Source: Bradyrhizobium sp. LMTR 3
GTDB taxonomy: Bacteria; Pseudomonadota; Alphaproteobacteria; Rhizobiales; Xanthobacteraceae
Reading direction: 5' to 3'
Assembly: GCF_001693485.1 (NCBI RefSeq)
Contig: NZ_MAXC01000023.1
Span: 579,006 to 643,005, forward strand
Length of the DNA: 64,000 nucleotides
Shown: one piece after another, positions 1 through 7,976 of the stretch
Layout: each line of letters opens with the position of its first letter
Position numbering within the stretch: the first letter of the stretch is position 1
Notes under the pieces: model-generated
The model's database searches: none
Told to the model about the DNA's origin: nothing
The model's input: the letters and a program-made list of their open reading frames with translations, nothing else
Made by a program: the position numbers and the translations under genes

Positions 1-1
1 G

Positions 2-229
2 AAATCCGGCACCATCCTCGCCGCCGGGCTCGATGTGTTTGCCAACGAGCCGAGCGTGCCGGACGAGTTGAAGGCGATGCAAAATGTCGTGCTGTTGCCA
101 CATATCGGCTCAGCTTCTGTGGTAACGCGGAACGCCATGGATCAACTGGTCGTCGATAACCTGAAAAACTGGTTTGCCGGCAAGGCGCCCTTGACGCCTG
201 TTCCGGAGACCCCGGTGAAGGGACGCTGA
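2..229 (+). CDS. D-2-hydroxyacid dehydrogenase, C-terminal end (partial)
   Basis: The reading frame is open from base 2 and ends with TGA at 227-229, so the 5' part lies outside the window. The peptide has the C-terminal landmarks of NAD-dependent D-isomer 2-hydroxyacid dehydrogenases: a GLDVFANEP segment and the LPHIGSAS motif holding the catalytic His. It ends with the usual N-x-x-x-W-F-A-G-K tail. The family (glyoxylate/hydroxypyruvate reductase, lactate or phosphoglycerate dehydrogenase) reduces 2-keto acids in the cytoplasm. The substrate cannot be assigned from this fragment. The next gene starts 2 bases after the stop, so the two are probably cotranscribed. Confidence 0.85.
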   Translation, partial: KSGTILAAGLDVFANEPSVPDELKAMQNVVLLPHIGSASVVTRNAMDQLVVDNLKNWFAGKAPLTPVPETPVKGR

Positions 230-231
230 CG

Positions 232-930
232 TTGCGCAGGTCTTCGGGCATTGCGGCAGCAGCGCTGACGGCGCTACTTGCGCTTGCGTCGCAAGTGGCG
301 GCGCAGGATGCCTCGACCCTGAAGAAGGAAATGATCGGGCAGTGGGAGCTCGCCACCACCGAGCGCAGCAAGACCTGCGTCGTCACGATGAAGGGCGATG
401 CGACGCCGCAAGGGCTCAAGCTCGAGCTCGAGCCCGGTTGCGCCAAGGCGTTGCCGTTCACCAAGGACATCACGGCCTGGAATATCAAGGGGCTGGACAT
501 CGTGCGGCTGCAGGATGCGGCAGGCCAGCCAGTGATCGACTTCACCGAAGTCGAGAGCGGCATTTTCGAGGGCCTGCGGACCGGCGAGGGCGTCTACATC
601 CTGCAGAACCTCGCGGCCGCCCGCTCGCTCGCCAAGTCGATGGACCAGATGATCGGCGACTGGTCGATGGTTCGCGGCAATGGGCAGACGATCTGCGGAC
701 TGACGCTGACCAACACCGAGGCGACAGGGGATAATTTCCAGGTGTTCCTGAAGCCGAAATGCGATCCGGCGGTTGCGGCCTTCGCGCCAAATCAGTGGCG
801 GCTAGAGCGCGGACAGATGATCCTGATGTCGGCCAAAGGCGAAACCTGGCAGTTCGAAGCCGACGACAATGCGCAGTGGCGGCGGGTGCCTGATACCGCC
901 GACCCCCTGATCATGATCCGGGGGCAGTAG
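232..930 (+). CDS. secreted AprI/Inh-type (protease inhibitor domain) protein, two domain copies
   Basis: A 232-residue protein with an N-terminal signal peptide (a basic start, a hydrophobic run rich in Ala/Leu, and cleavage probably after VAAQ near residue 25), so it is probably periplasmic. The mature part holds two similar halves. Each starts with M-I-G-x-W, has a T-C or I-C strand, and has a second Cys about 25-30 residues later (TCVVTMKG...PGCAK and ICGLTLTN...PKCDP). This is the pattern of the Inh/AprI alkaline proteinase inhibitor beta-barrel, here duplicated. It starts at TTG 232, 2 bases after the upstream stop, which suggests translational coupling. No target protease lies nearby, so an inhibitor role is family inference only. 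Confidence 0.75.
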   Translation: MRRSSGIAAAALTALLALASQVAAQDASTLKKEMIGQWELATTERSKTCVVTMKGDATPQGLKLELEPGCAKALPFTKDITAWNIKGLDIVRLQDAAGQPVIDFTEVESGIFEGLRTGEGVYILQNLAAARSLAKSMDQMIGDWSMVRGNGQTICGLTLTNTEATGDNFQVFLKPKCDPAVAAFAPNQWRLERGQMILMSAKGETWQFEADDNAQWRRVPDTADPLIMIRGQ

Positions 931-1057
931 GCGGTTCCCCCCGGGGCCTAGATTTTTTTACCAGCGCATGTCGATCCGGCCGCGGCCGGATCGTCGTTCT
1001 CTGTAGCGAGACGAATGGCCGGCCTGATGCCGCCAGCTCGCAGCACAGGAGTTGTTC

Positions 1058-1456
1058 ATGCGCTTCATGTCCATCGTCACTTCCCCGCAACCGATGAAAG
1101 CCCCGACGCCCGCCCTGCTGGAAGCGATGGGCAAGCTTGCCGAACGCGAGATCAAGGCCGGCCGGATGATCGACATGGGCGGGCTGACCCCGCTGCAGCA
1201 GGGGGCGCAGGTCTCGATCGAAGGCGGCAAGCTGAGGGTCACCGACGGCCCGTTCGTGGAGGCCAAGGAAGTGATCGGCGGCTACGCCATCTTCGAGTTC
1301 CGCGACAAGGCGGAAGCGCTCGCCATGGCCAAGGAGTTTATGCAGCTTCATCTCGACCACATGCCCGGCTGGGAAGGCACCTGCGAGCTGCGCGCCATGG
1401 CCGGCCACGGCCTGGAAACGACCTGCGGCGACGTCGAATCCCCTGCGCACGCCTGA
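1058..1456 (+). CDS. YCII/DGPF-domain protein
   Basis: A 132-residue protein of the YCII-related (DGPF) family, a small ferredoxin-like alpha/beta fold. The family signature appears as TDGPFVEAKEVIGGY around residues 67-81. The ATG at 1058 is preferred over the TTG at 1052 because AGGAG at 1047-1051 sits 6 bases ahead of it. The gene lies 31 bases upstream of an ECF42-type sigma factor. DGPF proteins are the known genomic partner of ECF42 sigma factors, so this one probably shares that regulon. Its biochemical role is not established for the family. Confidence 0.85.
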   Translation: MRFMSIVTSPQPMKAPTPALLEAMGKLAEREIKAGRMIDMGGLTPLQQGAQVSIEGGKLRVTDGPFVEAKEVIGGYAIFEFRDKAEALAMAKEFMQLHLDHMPGWEGTCELRAMAGHGLETTCGDVESPAHA

Positions 1457-1487
1457 TGGCGCGGCATAGACGATCTGGTCGGCGGCG

Positions 1488-2765
1488 ATGACGGCCGCCG
1501 ACGTCAATCGCACCATCCTCGCGGTCTGGCGCATCGAACAGCCGCGCCTGATCACGGGGCTGTCGCGAATGCTGCGCGACGTGCCGCTGGCGGAGGATTT
1601 GACCCAGGAAGCCTTGGTCGCGGCGCTGGAGCATTGGCCTGCCAGCGGCGTGCCGGAGAAGCCCGGGGCGTGGCTGATGGCGCTGGCCAAGCGTCGTGCG
1701 CTGGATCATCTGCGTCGCCGCAGCATGCTCGCGCGCAAGCATGAGATGCTGACGCGCGACCTCGAGCAGGAGCAACAGGCGATGCCCGACCTGGACGCCG
1801 CACTCGACGACGATATTGGTGACGAGTTGCTCCGGCTGATCTTCACCGCCTGCCATCCCAAACTGTCGCGCGAGGCGCGCGCGGCGCTGGCGCTCCGGAT
1901 GATCTGCGGTCTGACCACGGAAGAGATCGCGCGCGCCTTCCTGCAGCCGGAAGCGACCATCGCCCAGCGCATCGTGCGGGCGAAGCGGACGCTGTCCGAA
2001 TCCGGACTTGCCTACGAAACGCCACGCGGCGAGCAGCTTTCGGAACGGCTCGCCTCGGTGCTGGAGGTCGTCTATCTCATCTTCAACGAAGGCTATACGG
2101 CCGCCCGCGGCGACGAATGGCTGCGACCGCAGCTCTGCAACGACGCGCTGCGCATGGGCCGCGTGCTGACGCTGGTCGCGCCGCAGGAAGCCGAAGCCCA
2201 CGGCCTGCTCGCGCTGATGGAGCTGAATGCTTCGCGCACCGCGGCGCGCACCGACGCAGCCGGCGATCCGATTCTCCTGATGGACCAGAACCGCGCACTG
2301 TGGGACCGGCTTCAGATCCGCCGCGGGTTGCTGGCGCTGGTCCGGGCGCACGACCTTGGCGGCGGGCGCGGCTTCTACACCCTGCAGGCCGCGATTGTCG
2401 CCTGTCACGCCAGAGCCGCTACACCTGATGAAACGGAGTGGCCGCGCATCGCCGAACTCTACGCCAAATTGGGCGCGCTGGTGCGCTCGCCGATCATCGA
2501 ACTCAACCGCGCTGTGGCGGTCGGTATGGCCGAAGGGCCGGCGGCTGCGCTTGCGATCGTGGACGGATTGGCCGGCGAGCCCGCGCTGAAGACCTATCAC
2601 CTGTTCCCAAGCGTCCGCGGCGATCTGCTGCACAAACTCGGCCGCGTTGGAGAAGCCCGCGCTGCGTTCGAGCTCGCGTCAACACTTGCGACCAACAAGC
2701 GCGAACGCGAATTGTTGCAGCGGCGGGCCACTGAGACGAGCCGTGGCGCGCCGAAGCCGTTCTGA
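1488..2765 (+). CDS. ECF42-type RNA polymerase sigma factor with long C-terminal extension
   Basis: A 425-residue sigma-70 family protein. Region 2 lies at about residues 10-80 (RMLRDVPLAEDLTQEALVAA, then WLMALAKRRALDHLRRR) and region 4 at about 110-165, with the helix-turn-helix LTTEEIARAFLQPEATIAQR. The remaining roughly 240 residues form a helical, TPR-like extension typical of the ECF42 group, which lacks a classical anti-sigma factor. Position beside a DGPF gene agrees with that assignment. It would direct RNA polymerase to a small regulon, probably including its DGPF neighbour. The inducing signal is unknown. Confidence 0.88.
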   Translation: MTAADVNRTILAVWRIEQPRLITGLSRMLRDVPLAEDLTQEALVAALEHWPASGVPEKPGAWLMALAKRRALDHLRRRSMLARKHEMLTRDLEQEQQAMPDLDAALDDDIGDELLRLIFTACHPKLSREARAALALRMICGLTTEEIARAFLQPEATIAQRIVRAKRTLSESGLAYETPRGEQLSERLASVLEVVYLIFNEGYTAARGDEWLRPQLCNDALRMGRVLTLVAPQEAEAHGLLALMELNASRTAARTDAAGDPILLMDQNRALWDRLQIRRGLLALVRAHDLGGGRGFYTLQAAIVACHARAATPDETEWPRIAELYAKLGALVRSPIIELNRAVAVGMAEGPAAALAIVDGLAGEPALKTYHLFPSVRGDLLHKLGRVGEARAAFELASTLATNKRERELLQRRATETSRGAPKPF

Positions 2766-2767
2766 CT

Positions 2768-3079
2768 TCAGATGAACCGGAATTGCGACCGCTCGCGTTT
2801 GGCGAGTTTCGGAATCGCCTGCCCGAGAATGATGTTCTTGAAGTGGTCGGTCTGTTGATGCTCGGCGAAGGCTGCTTCGCCTGCGAATACCTCGTAAAAG
2901 AAGAATTCTCGTGGCTTTGCGATGTTCTGATGAATCTGGAATGCCTTCACGCCGGGCTCACGCTGTGCCTGCGGCAGAAAATCTTTCAGAAGCTCCGCGA
3001 CGGTGGCTTCTTCACCCGAGTTGACTTCCCAGAATGCAGTGACGATCAGGTTCTGGTTTGCGTTGTTGGTAGCAGCCAT
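2768..3079 (-). CDS. putative quinol/antibiotic biosynthesis monooxygenase (ABM domain)
   Basis: A 103-residue protein with an antibiotic-biosynthesis-monooxygenase ferredoxin-like fold: EPGVKAFQIHQN, FFFYEVFAGEAAFAEHQQTDHFK and a C-terminal basic tail. This resembles YgiN-type small quinol monooxygenases. The open frame extends further upstream, but ATG at 3079 is chosen because AGGAGA lies just before it and homology-like sequence starts there. It stands alone, convergent with the sigma factor gene (2 bases between the stops). The cofactor-free monooxygenase chemistry is family inference and the substrate is unknown. Confidence 0.8.
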   Translation of the reverse strand: MAATNNANQNLIVTAFWEVNSGEEATVAELLKDFLPQAQREPGVKAFQIHQNIAKPREFFFYEVFAGEAAFAEHQQTDHFKNIILGQAIPKLAKRERSQFRFI

Positions 3080-3257
3080 AACGTTCTCCTGTGAAACGTT
3101 CAGTACGTGCTCGTTGGAGCGGCGATGCGGACCACAATGGCTGATCTCGTGACAAGAATGCTTCGGTGCATGTCGAATGATGATGTTAATGTCGAAGCCG
3201 GAACCTGTTTGACGATGCGCGCGTTTCCCCGGAGATAATTTTGCCTGGAGCAGCCGC

Positions 3258-3635
3258 ATGGCCAAAAAGACCGTGCTCGCCATCGGCATCGAGCCTTCCT
3301 TCGTCGACTTTAGCGCCTTCCCGGGGCTCACGGCCGAACTGGTGACAAGCCACATTGCAGCTCAGATCGAGCAGCTTCGCGCGATGGGCTATGAGGCCGA
3401 TGGCTGCCTGATCGATCTCGGCGATACCGCCGAAGCCGTCGCCGCCGCGGCGCTGGGCGCAAAGCATTATGACTGCGTCATGATCGGCGCCGGGCTGCGC
3501 GAGCCGCGAGAGCGGCTGCACTTGTTCGAGCGGATCATCAATCTGGTTCACCTCGCCGCGCCGCAAACGCGCATCTGCTTCAACACCTCACCGGCCGACA
3601 CCGCCGAGGCGGTGCAACGATGGGTCGCGCCGTGA
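3258..3635 (+). CDS. conserved hypothetical protein, small alpha/beta fold
   Basis: A 125-residue soluble protein that I cannot assign to a named family. It begins with a hydrophobic strand (TVLAIGIEPSFVDF) and has a central segment MGYEADGCLIDLGDTAEAV. This is followed by YDCVMIGAGLRE and a C-terminal helix, giving the look of a small Rossmann-like or receiver-like alpha/beta domain. No signal peptide or transmembrane segment is seen. It precedes a convergent TetR gene, with 12 bases between the stops. Codon use matches the neighbouring genes, so it is probably real. Confidence 0.65.
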   Translation: MAKKTVLAIGIEPSFVDFSAFPGLTAELVTSHIAAQIEQLRAMGYEADGCLIDLGDTAEAVAAAALGAKHYDCVMIGAGLREPRERLHLFERIINLVHLAAPQTRICFNTSPADTAEAVQRWVAP

Positions 3636-3647
3636 GCGCGCTTGCGC

Positions 3648-4256
3648 TCAAGTGGTGCGGAAGGCGCCGAGCAGGCTGCCGATGATCTTTTGCCCGCGGG
3701 CACGGAGCCTTCTCGGATTCTCTGCCCCGGGCAGCAGCAGCGCCACCTCGCAGATCATCGCATCGACCATGCGGCTCAGGAGCTCGATGTCCTCGAAATC
3801 GAGCTCGCCCTGGCGTTTCAGCGCGGCAAGCGTCGCGGTGAGCAGGGCCATCGGATGGGCTTCCTCGATCTCCCGGTAGCGCGCATTGCCGAGCACCGCC
3901 GGCGCTTCCTGGATGACGATGCGCGCATAGGCCGGTTCGAGGCAGGCGTCGAGATAGGCTTCGATGCCCTCGGTCAGGCGGTCCCATATCTTGCGTTCCA
4001 TCTTCGCTCGCGCTTCGATCCTGGCTGCGGCCTCGATCTGCAGGGCGACGACGACGGCGTCGAACAGTGCCTTCTTGTCCTCGAAGTGGTGATAGAAGGC
4101 GCCCCGCGTCACGCGCGCCGCGCGCGAGATCGCCTCGATTCCCGCCGCCTGGTACCCCTCGCTCGCAAAAATGTCCCGGCCGGCCGCCAGCAGCGCCTGC
4201 CTCGTGGCTTCCGTGTACTCCTCGCGGCGGGTTCGTTCGCGTCCAGCTTCCTGCAT
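3648..4256 (-). CDS. TetR/AcrR family transcriptional regulator
   Basis: A 202-residue regulator. The N-terminal DNA-binding domain (about residues 15-60) reads ALLAAGRDIFASEGYQAAGI and continues into VTRGAFYHHFEDKKALF, the standard TetR helix-turn-helix. The rest is a helical ligand-binding domain. ATG 4256 (MQEAG) is preferred over the upstream 4271 start. It is divergent from a SnoaL-like/DUF3237 pair, with an inverted repeat in the shared intergenic region at 4301-4315. It probably represses itself and that pair. The ligand is unknown. Confidence 0.9.
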   Translation of the reverse strand: MQEAGRERTRREEYTEATRQALLAAGRDIFASEGYQAAGIEAISRAARVTRGAFYHHFEDKKALFDAVVVALQIEAAARIEARAKMERKIWDRLTEGIEAYLDACLEPAYARIVIQEAPAVLGNARYREIEEAHPMALLTATLAALKRQGELDFEDIELLSRMVDAMICEVALLLPGAENPRRLRARGQKIIGSLLGAFRTT

Positions 4257-4300
4257 GCCCCGACATACCACTTGACGCTCATGATCCCATCAACATATAG

Positions 4301-4315
4301 CATACAGACGGTATG
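4301..4315. promoter_or_regulatory. candidate TetR operator (inverted repeat)
   Basis: CATAC-N5-GTATG is a perfect 5-bp inverted repeat in the divergent intergenic region, 45 bases upstream of the TetR start and 66 bases upstream of the SnoaL-like gene. Size and symmetry match TetR-family operators. Binding by the adjacent regulator is inferred from position. Confidence 0.6.
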
Positions 4316-4380
4316 TGAGAAACGTTAAGTATGAATTCAGGGCAGAAGTGAGCCCGCGGGGAGCTATGGGAGGATAGGTC

Positions 4381-4851
4381 ATGAACAGCGATCGAATGTT
4401 CGAACTGGCGCGGGCCTTGGCGGAGGCAAAGAGTCGTCAGGACGTGCCGGCGGCGTTAAAGGTTCTCCACGGCGACATGGTGCTGGAAAACCCGGCCTTC
4501 GGAACCACCGCCCGTGGCCTTGCCGAGAACGAGAAGGTGCTGAGCCGGTTCTTCGCTTCGTTCCCGGATTACAATGTCGTCCTGCAGGGCCACGCCGCCA
4601 ATGACGATACGCTCGTCTGCTGGGGCCGTGTGCAGATGACAATGACCGGCGATCGTTTCGGCGTGGTGCCGACCGGCAGGCGCGCAGACCTCCCGGTGTT
4701 CATCCAGTTTGCGTTCAAGGACGACCGGATTGTCCACGAGCGATTCCTCTTCGACCTTGCCGAACTCTGCGCGCAGTCCGGCGTCTCGACCGACGCGGTA
4801 CGCCGCAGGATATTTGGTGATGCCGGAGTCCGGCAGCTTGCCGCCGAATGA
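4381..4851 (+). CDS. SnoaL-like/NTF2-fold polyketide-cyclase-type protein
   Basis: A 156-residue protein with the NTF2/SnoaL cone fold: an N-terminal helix with VLHGDMVLENPAFG, then LSRFFASFPDYNVVLQGHAA and a late strand pair ending in DDRIVHERFLFD. SnoaL-like proteins act as cyclases, isomerases or small-molecule binders. The sequence does not say which applies here. The start is supported by a GGAGGA-type ribosome site about 8 bases ahead. The stop overlaps the DUF3237 start (ATGA at 4848-4851), so the two are translationally coupled and probably controlled by the divergent TetR regulator. Confidence 0.78.
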   Translation: MNSDRMFELARALAEAKSRQDVPAALKVLHGDMVLENPAFGTTARGLAENEKVLSRFFASFPDYNVVLQGHAANDDTLVCWGRVQMTMTGDRFGVVPTGRRADLPVFIQFAFKDDRIVHERFLFDLAELCAQSGVSTDAVRRRIFGDAGVRQLAAE

Positions 4852-5375
4852 CTTCCTCCCGCGGACCAGGACCTCAGATGATGACAGTAGATCCACGCGT
4901 CAAACCGGTCGCCGCGATCAGGACGGCGCCATTGTTCGACATCGTCGTCGATCTCAATCCAAGACTGAACATCGGCGATGGTCCGCTTGGCCGCCGCATC
5001 CTGTTCGGCGCGGCCGGCGGCACCTTCGAAGGTCCAAAGCTGCGCGGCGAGGTGATGCCCGGCGGCGGTGACTGGGCGCTGTTCCGCACCGATGGCGCGA
5101 TGTCGCTCGACGTCCGCCTGACGCTGCGCACGCATGACGGCGCGCTGGTGCACATGACCTACGGCGGACGCTGGATCACGCCGCCCGAATTGCGGTCAGA
5201 AATGGCTGATCCCGCGCAACGATATCAGGTTGACCCGTCGCGCTATTACTTCCGCACTAACCCGCTGTTCGAAACCGGGGCGGAACGATATGCCTGGATG
5301 AACGACATCGTCTGCGTCGGGTCGGGATACTTGGTCGAAGGCGGCATCGCCTACAACGTCTGCCAGATCGTCTGA
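4848..5375 (+). CDS. DUF3237 domain-containing protein
   Basis: A 175-residue protein matching the DUF3237 pattern: PLFDIVVDLNPRLNIGDGPLG at the start of the domain, a G-x-F-x-G-P-x-L-x-G-x-V-x-P-G-G-x-D-W stretch, then DVRLTLRTHDGALVHMTYGG. It ends with YYFRTNPLFETGAERYAWMN. The fold is a beta-barrel of unknown function, often found with aromatic or hydroxy-acid catabolism genes. The overlapping ATGA start couples it to the SnoaL-like gene. The true start may be a downstream ATG (4878 or 4881) that begins nearer to the domain. Confidence 0.82.
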   Translation: MTSSRGPGPQMMTVDPRVKPVAAIRTAPLFDIVVDLNPRLNIGDGPLGRRILFGAAGGTFEGPKLRGEVMPGGGDWALFRTDGAMSLDVRLTLRTHDGALVHMTYGGRWITPPELRSEMADPAQRYQVDPSRYYFRTNPLFETGAERYAWMNDIVCVGSGYLVEGGIAYNVCQIV

Positions 5376-5386
5376 CGCATGTGCCT

Positions 5387-6070
5387 TCACGCGGCCGGAA
5401 GCGACCCGCGCTGGCGGATGATCGTCCAGATCCAGGCAGCAGCGGTAAGCGCCACGGCGGCATAAGGAGCCCAGGCCTGCGGCTCTCCCATCGTCCGGAG
5501 CGTCATGCCGCTCAGAAGGCACCAGAGCAGGGGGATCGGCAGCAGCCATGGCACAAGCCCGCCGCGGGCGAGGAGCAGAACGCCGAGCGTCGCGATCGCC
5601 GTCGGATCCGGCGCAATGCCAAAGACCTCGGACGAGGTCCAGCCACGTCCCTGTAGCGGCGCAAGCAATGGCTGTCCGGCAATCCCGAAGACAAGGGTGA
5701 GATACCCTGTCCAAGCGACAGGCCCGCGGCGGTCGAAGGCAAGGCCATCGCGCAAAGCCGAGATGAGGAGCAGGCCACCTTCGACGGCGAAAGCCGGCGC
5801 GATATAGGCGGCGGCCCAGTTAACGGTCGTGTAGCGGTTCCACAGGAAGGACCACCCGACGAAGATCCAGAGAACCGCCAGGATGAGTGCGATCCAACGT
5901 GCAAAGACTCCCGGCCGCCACGCGATGAGCAGGATGATGAGTAGGCCGGCGGCAAGCGTCACGACGTGCAGAGGCCAGAGCGCCGCATTGTGCGATTCGA
6001 ACATGCGCCAGTAGACGCGCGGCGAAAACAGCAGGAAATCCTCCGCGCGATAAGTCCACCACTCCGACAT
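5387..6070 (-). CDS. DUF6064 family integral membrane protein
   Basis: A 227-residue protein starting MSEWWTYRAEDFLLFSPRVY, the characteristic N-terminus of DUF6064 proteins. By eye there are about six or seven transmembrane segments, with short loops and a basic C-terminus, so it sits in the inner membrane. Its function is unknown. The start codon overlaps the stop of the upstream aldo/keto reductase (ATGA at 6067-6070), so the two are cotranscribed. A longer in-frame extension exists only because this frame stays open across the reductase gene. Confidence 0.8.
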   Translation of the reverse strand: MSEWWTYRAEDFLLFSPRVYWRMFESHNAALWPLHVVTLAAGLLIILLIAWRPGVFARWIALILAVLWIFVGWSFLWNRYTTVNWAAAYIAPAFAVEGGLLLISALRDGLAFDRRGPVAWTGYLTLVFGIAGQPLLAPLQGRGWTSSEVFGIAPDPTAIATLGVLLLARGGLVPWLLPIPLLWCLLSGMTLRTMGEPQAWAPYAAVALTAAAWIWTIIRQRGSLPAA

Positions 6071-6987
6071 CAAAGCGCCTTCACGTGGGCCGAGATGCGC
6101 TGCCGCGTGGCGAGGTCCGGCATCGACCCGGCGGCGGCCGAGAGGTTTTCCCGCACGTGGTCGACGCGCGTGGTCGCGGGAATTGCGACGGTGACGGCCG
6201 GGTGAGACAGGATGAACTTCAGCAGGAGCTGCGCCCAGCTCGACACCCCGAGTTCGGCCGCCCACTCTGGCAGCGGCTTGTTCTTGAGGCGATTGGTCAG
6301 CTCGCCCTGCCGGAACGGCCGGTTCACGATCACCGCAATCCCGCGCTCTGCGGCCAGCGGCAGCAGCCGTGCCTCCGCATCGCGATCGACGACATTGTAG
6401 GAGAACTGCACGAAATCGATAGGCTCGTTTCGCATGATCTGTTCGACAAGATCGTGACGGCGGCCTTCGGACGTGGTGATTCCGACGTAACGCACCGTGC
6501 CGGCGGCTTTCATCTGGAGGAGCGTCTGCAGATGCGCCTTCCAGGCGAGCAGATTGTGAACCTGAACGAGGTCGAACTTCGGCACGCCCCAGAAGCGACG
6601 CGATTGCTCGATCTGGGCTGGGCCTGCCGTCGCAGAGGAGGTCCAGACCTTTTCGGCCGAGAATAGAGCAGGCGGCCGCCCGAGTTTTTGAAGCCCGTAG
6701 CCGACCACCGGCTGCGACGACCCATACATGGGGGACGAGTCGATCATGCGGCCGCCGCCCTCGAAGAAGGCGGCCATGACATCAGCGCATTCGTCCCTGA
6801 GCCCCGGATCGTTCCCGACATTGAAGGTGATCCAGGTCCCCAGTCCGACCATCGGCATCTCCTCGCGGCTCGAGGGAATAGGACGGCGCGCGGGCTGGCC
6901 GTGCTGGGCACGCAGCGAGGTTGGCAAATGCGCCGCAGCGGCCGTCGCCAAGGAGGCTTGCAGGAACGTTCGGCGTGTCGTCTGCAT
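6070..6987 (-). CDS. aldo/keto reductase family oxidoreductase with Tat signal
   Basis: A protein of about 305 residues. Its N-terminus, MQTTRRTFLQASLATAAAAH, is a twin-arginine signal (RRTFLQ), pointing to export of a folded, probably cofactor-loaded enzyme. The body shows AKR features: GLGTW, a GGRMIDSSPMYG segment with the catalytic Asp and Tyr, DLVQVHNLLAWK, and IPATTRVDHVRENL near the NADPH site. Start 6987 is chosen because GGAG lies 7 bases ahead and the Tat motif begins there. Upstream starts at 6999, 7002 and 7038 are possible. It overlaps the DUF6064 gene. The substrate is unknown. Confidence 0.82.
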   Translation of the reverse strand: MQTTRRTFLQASLATAAAAHLPTSLRAQHGQPARRPIPSSREEMPMVGLGTWITFNVGNDPGLRDECADVMAAFFEGGGRMIDSSPMYGSSQPVVGYGLQKLGRPPALFSAEKVWTSSATAGPAQIEQSRRFWGVPKFDLVQVHNLLAWKAHLQTLLQMKAAGTVRYVGITTSEGRRHDLVEQIMRNEPIDFVQFSYNVVDRDAEARLLPLAAERGIAVIVNRPFRQGELTNRLKNKPLPEWAAELGVSSWAQLLLKFILSHPAVTVAIPATTRVDHVRENLSAAAGSMPDLATRQRISAHVKAL

Positions 6988-7054
6988 CCGAGGCTCCATC
7001 ATCGCGGCGCACTGATCCAAGATGCGGTCGCGCGCCATCCTCAGCTAAACAGCA

Positions 7055-7140
7055 TTAGATCAGCTTCAGTCCCCTCAAACTTGCGTGACCGTTCCTGCCG
7101 ACGATGATGTGGTCGCGCACGGAGATGCCGAGTGGACCGC
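7055..7140 (-). repeat. radC 3'-end fragment, copy 1 (truncated)
   Basis: On the minus strand the last 27 or so codons are RadC-like (GPLGISVRDHIIVGRNGHAS, then LRGLKLI) and end in TAA at 7055-7057. They align with the end of the intact radC at 23435. Homology stops near 7140, about half way to the 164-bp length of copies 3-5. It is in the same orientation as radC. It is the outermost and one of the two most degraded copies in the array. Confidence 0.85.
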
Positions 7141-7213
7141 GATAGGAATCGTATGTCGCGCGACAAGACGCTTCGCATAAACAACGCCTCCGGCGCGACT
7201 GATCCGCACGAGC

Positions 7214-7243
7214 AAAGGGCCGCCCCATTTGAGGCGGCCCTTT
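7214..7243. terminator. strong GC-rich stem-loop, possible bidirectional terminator
   Basis: AAAGGGCCGCC at 7214-7224 pairs perfectly with GGCGGCCCTTT at 7233-7243 around an 8-base loop. The run after the stem is weak on both strands, so termination is plausible rather than certain. It lies between radC copy 1 and the small ORF of module I. Confidence 0.5.
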
Positions 7244-7359
7244 GTCCCTGGATGGGCCGGTGTTGACCTGTTTCAACGGCCATGTGCCATCGAACCCGAC
7301 CAATAATAAGCTAAAGCGCGATGGCGGTTCGACCGTGCCGTCGCGCTATGGTCGCCGAA

Positions 7360-7530
7360 TCAATCGAACAGCATCCTGGTTCGCACCTCGTTGCGGGCCA
7401 ATCCGTCGATTTCAGCAAGCGCCATCGCGCCCCTCAGTTCCTCGAGCCAGTCGAGAAACTTGTCGACCAGGTGCCCCGGGCTCATCGAAAGAGCCGCGCC
7501 TCCTATCCGTCCTGCTAGCTGATTCATCAT
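7360..7530 (-). CDS. small hypothetical protein (56 aa), weak DUF1127-like C-terminus
   Basis: A short minus-strand ORF from ATG 7530 (second ATG at 7527) to TGA 7360, preceded by a GAGAGGGG ribosome site. The product begins MMNQLAGRIGG. It has an amphipathic helix (LVDKFLDWLEELRG) and ends ALAEIDGLARNEVRTRMLFD. The Leu-x-x-Ile-Gly/Asp-Leu-x-Arg-x-x-Val pattern resembles the end of DUF1127 small proteins, which bind RNA or respond to stress in rhizobia. The match is weak. It is the only candidate gene in module I of the radC array. Confidence 0.45.
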   Translation of the reverse strand: MMNQLAGRIGGAALSMSPGHLVDKFLDWLEELRGAMALAEIDGLARNEVRTRMLFD

Positions 7531-7643
7531 CGATCCCCTCTCATCGAGAATGAGCTACCCCCTCTCATCCGATGAACAACTCTCTCACGCATTCGCCAAA
7601 GCGCGAAGCGGATAGTTAATAGATGGTAAATGCAGGCGACTTG

Positions 7644-7691
7644 CTAGATCAGCCGCATCCCCTTCAGGCTCGTGTGCCCGTTCTTGCCGAC
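7644..7691 (-). repeat. radC 3'-end fragment, copy 2 (48 bp remnant)
   Basis: Starting at the stop codon complement CTA (7644-7646), the sequence matches the terminal codons of radC on the minus strand (KNGHTSLKGMRLI) up to 7691, then diverges abruptly. The orientation is that of radC. It separates module I from module II of the array. Confidence 0.8.
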
Positions 7692-7976
7692 AGGCGTGTT
7701 GGTGATGTCCGACCGTGACCATCACGATACGTCATCCGCCTGCTCAACCGGTCGCGATAATGCACGACAAGCAACCTTGTTCTTCTCATCCCAAGCTCAA
7801 GCTCAACGACGGGATAGAGAACAGCATTTTCTATCTTTACGAACGGCGGCCCAATTCTCATCGCTCGCCAGTTCCGAAGCATTCCAATCGAGATGGTCCC
7901 ATGCGGACATGTTGGCTGCCTGCGCGGCGCTCACTCAAGCTCACCGCGAAGTGCAGGTGACGGCAGCGGTCGAGGT
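7692..7976. other. no convincing gene (left flank of module II)
   Basis: About 285 bases with only overlapping, poorly composed open frames and no ribosome sites. I see no repeat or stem-loop of note. It may be decayed sequence between radC copy 2 and the permease gene. Confidence 0.5.

Noticed and set aside
911..2633. Long minus-strand open frames opposite the YCII and sigma factor genes
   Set aside because: They are antisense shadows of GC-rich coding DNA with Arg/Ala/Gln-rich, domain-free products and no ribosome sites.
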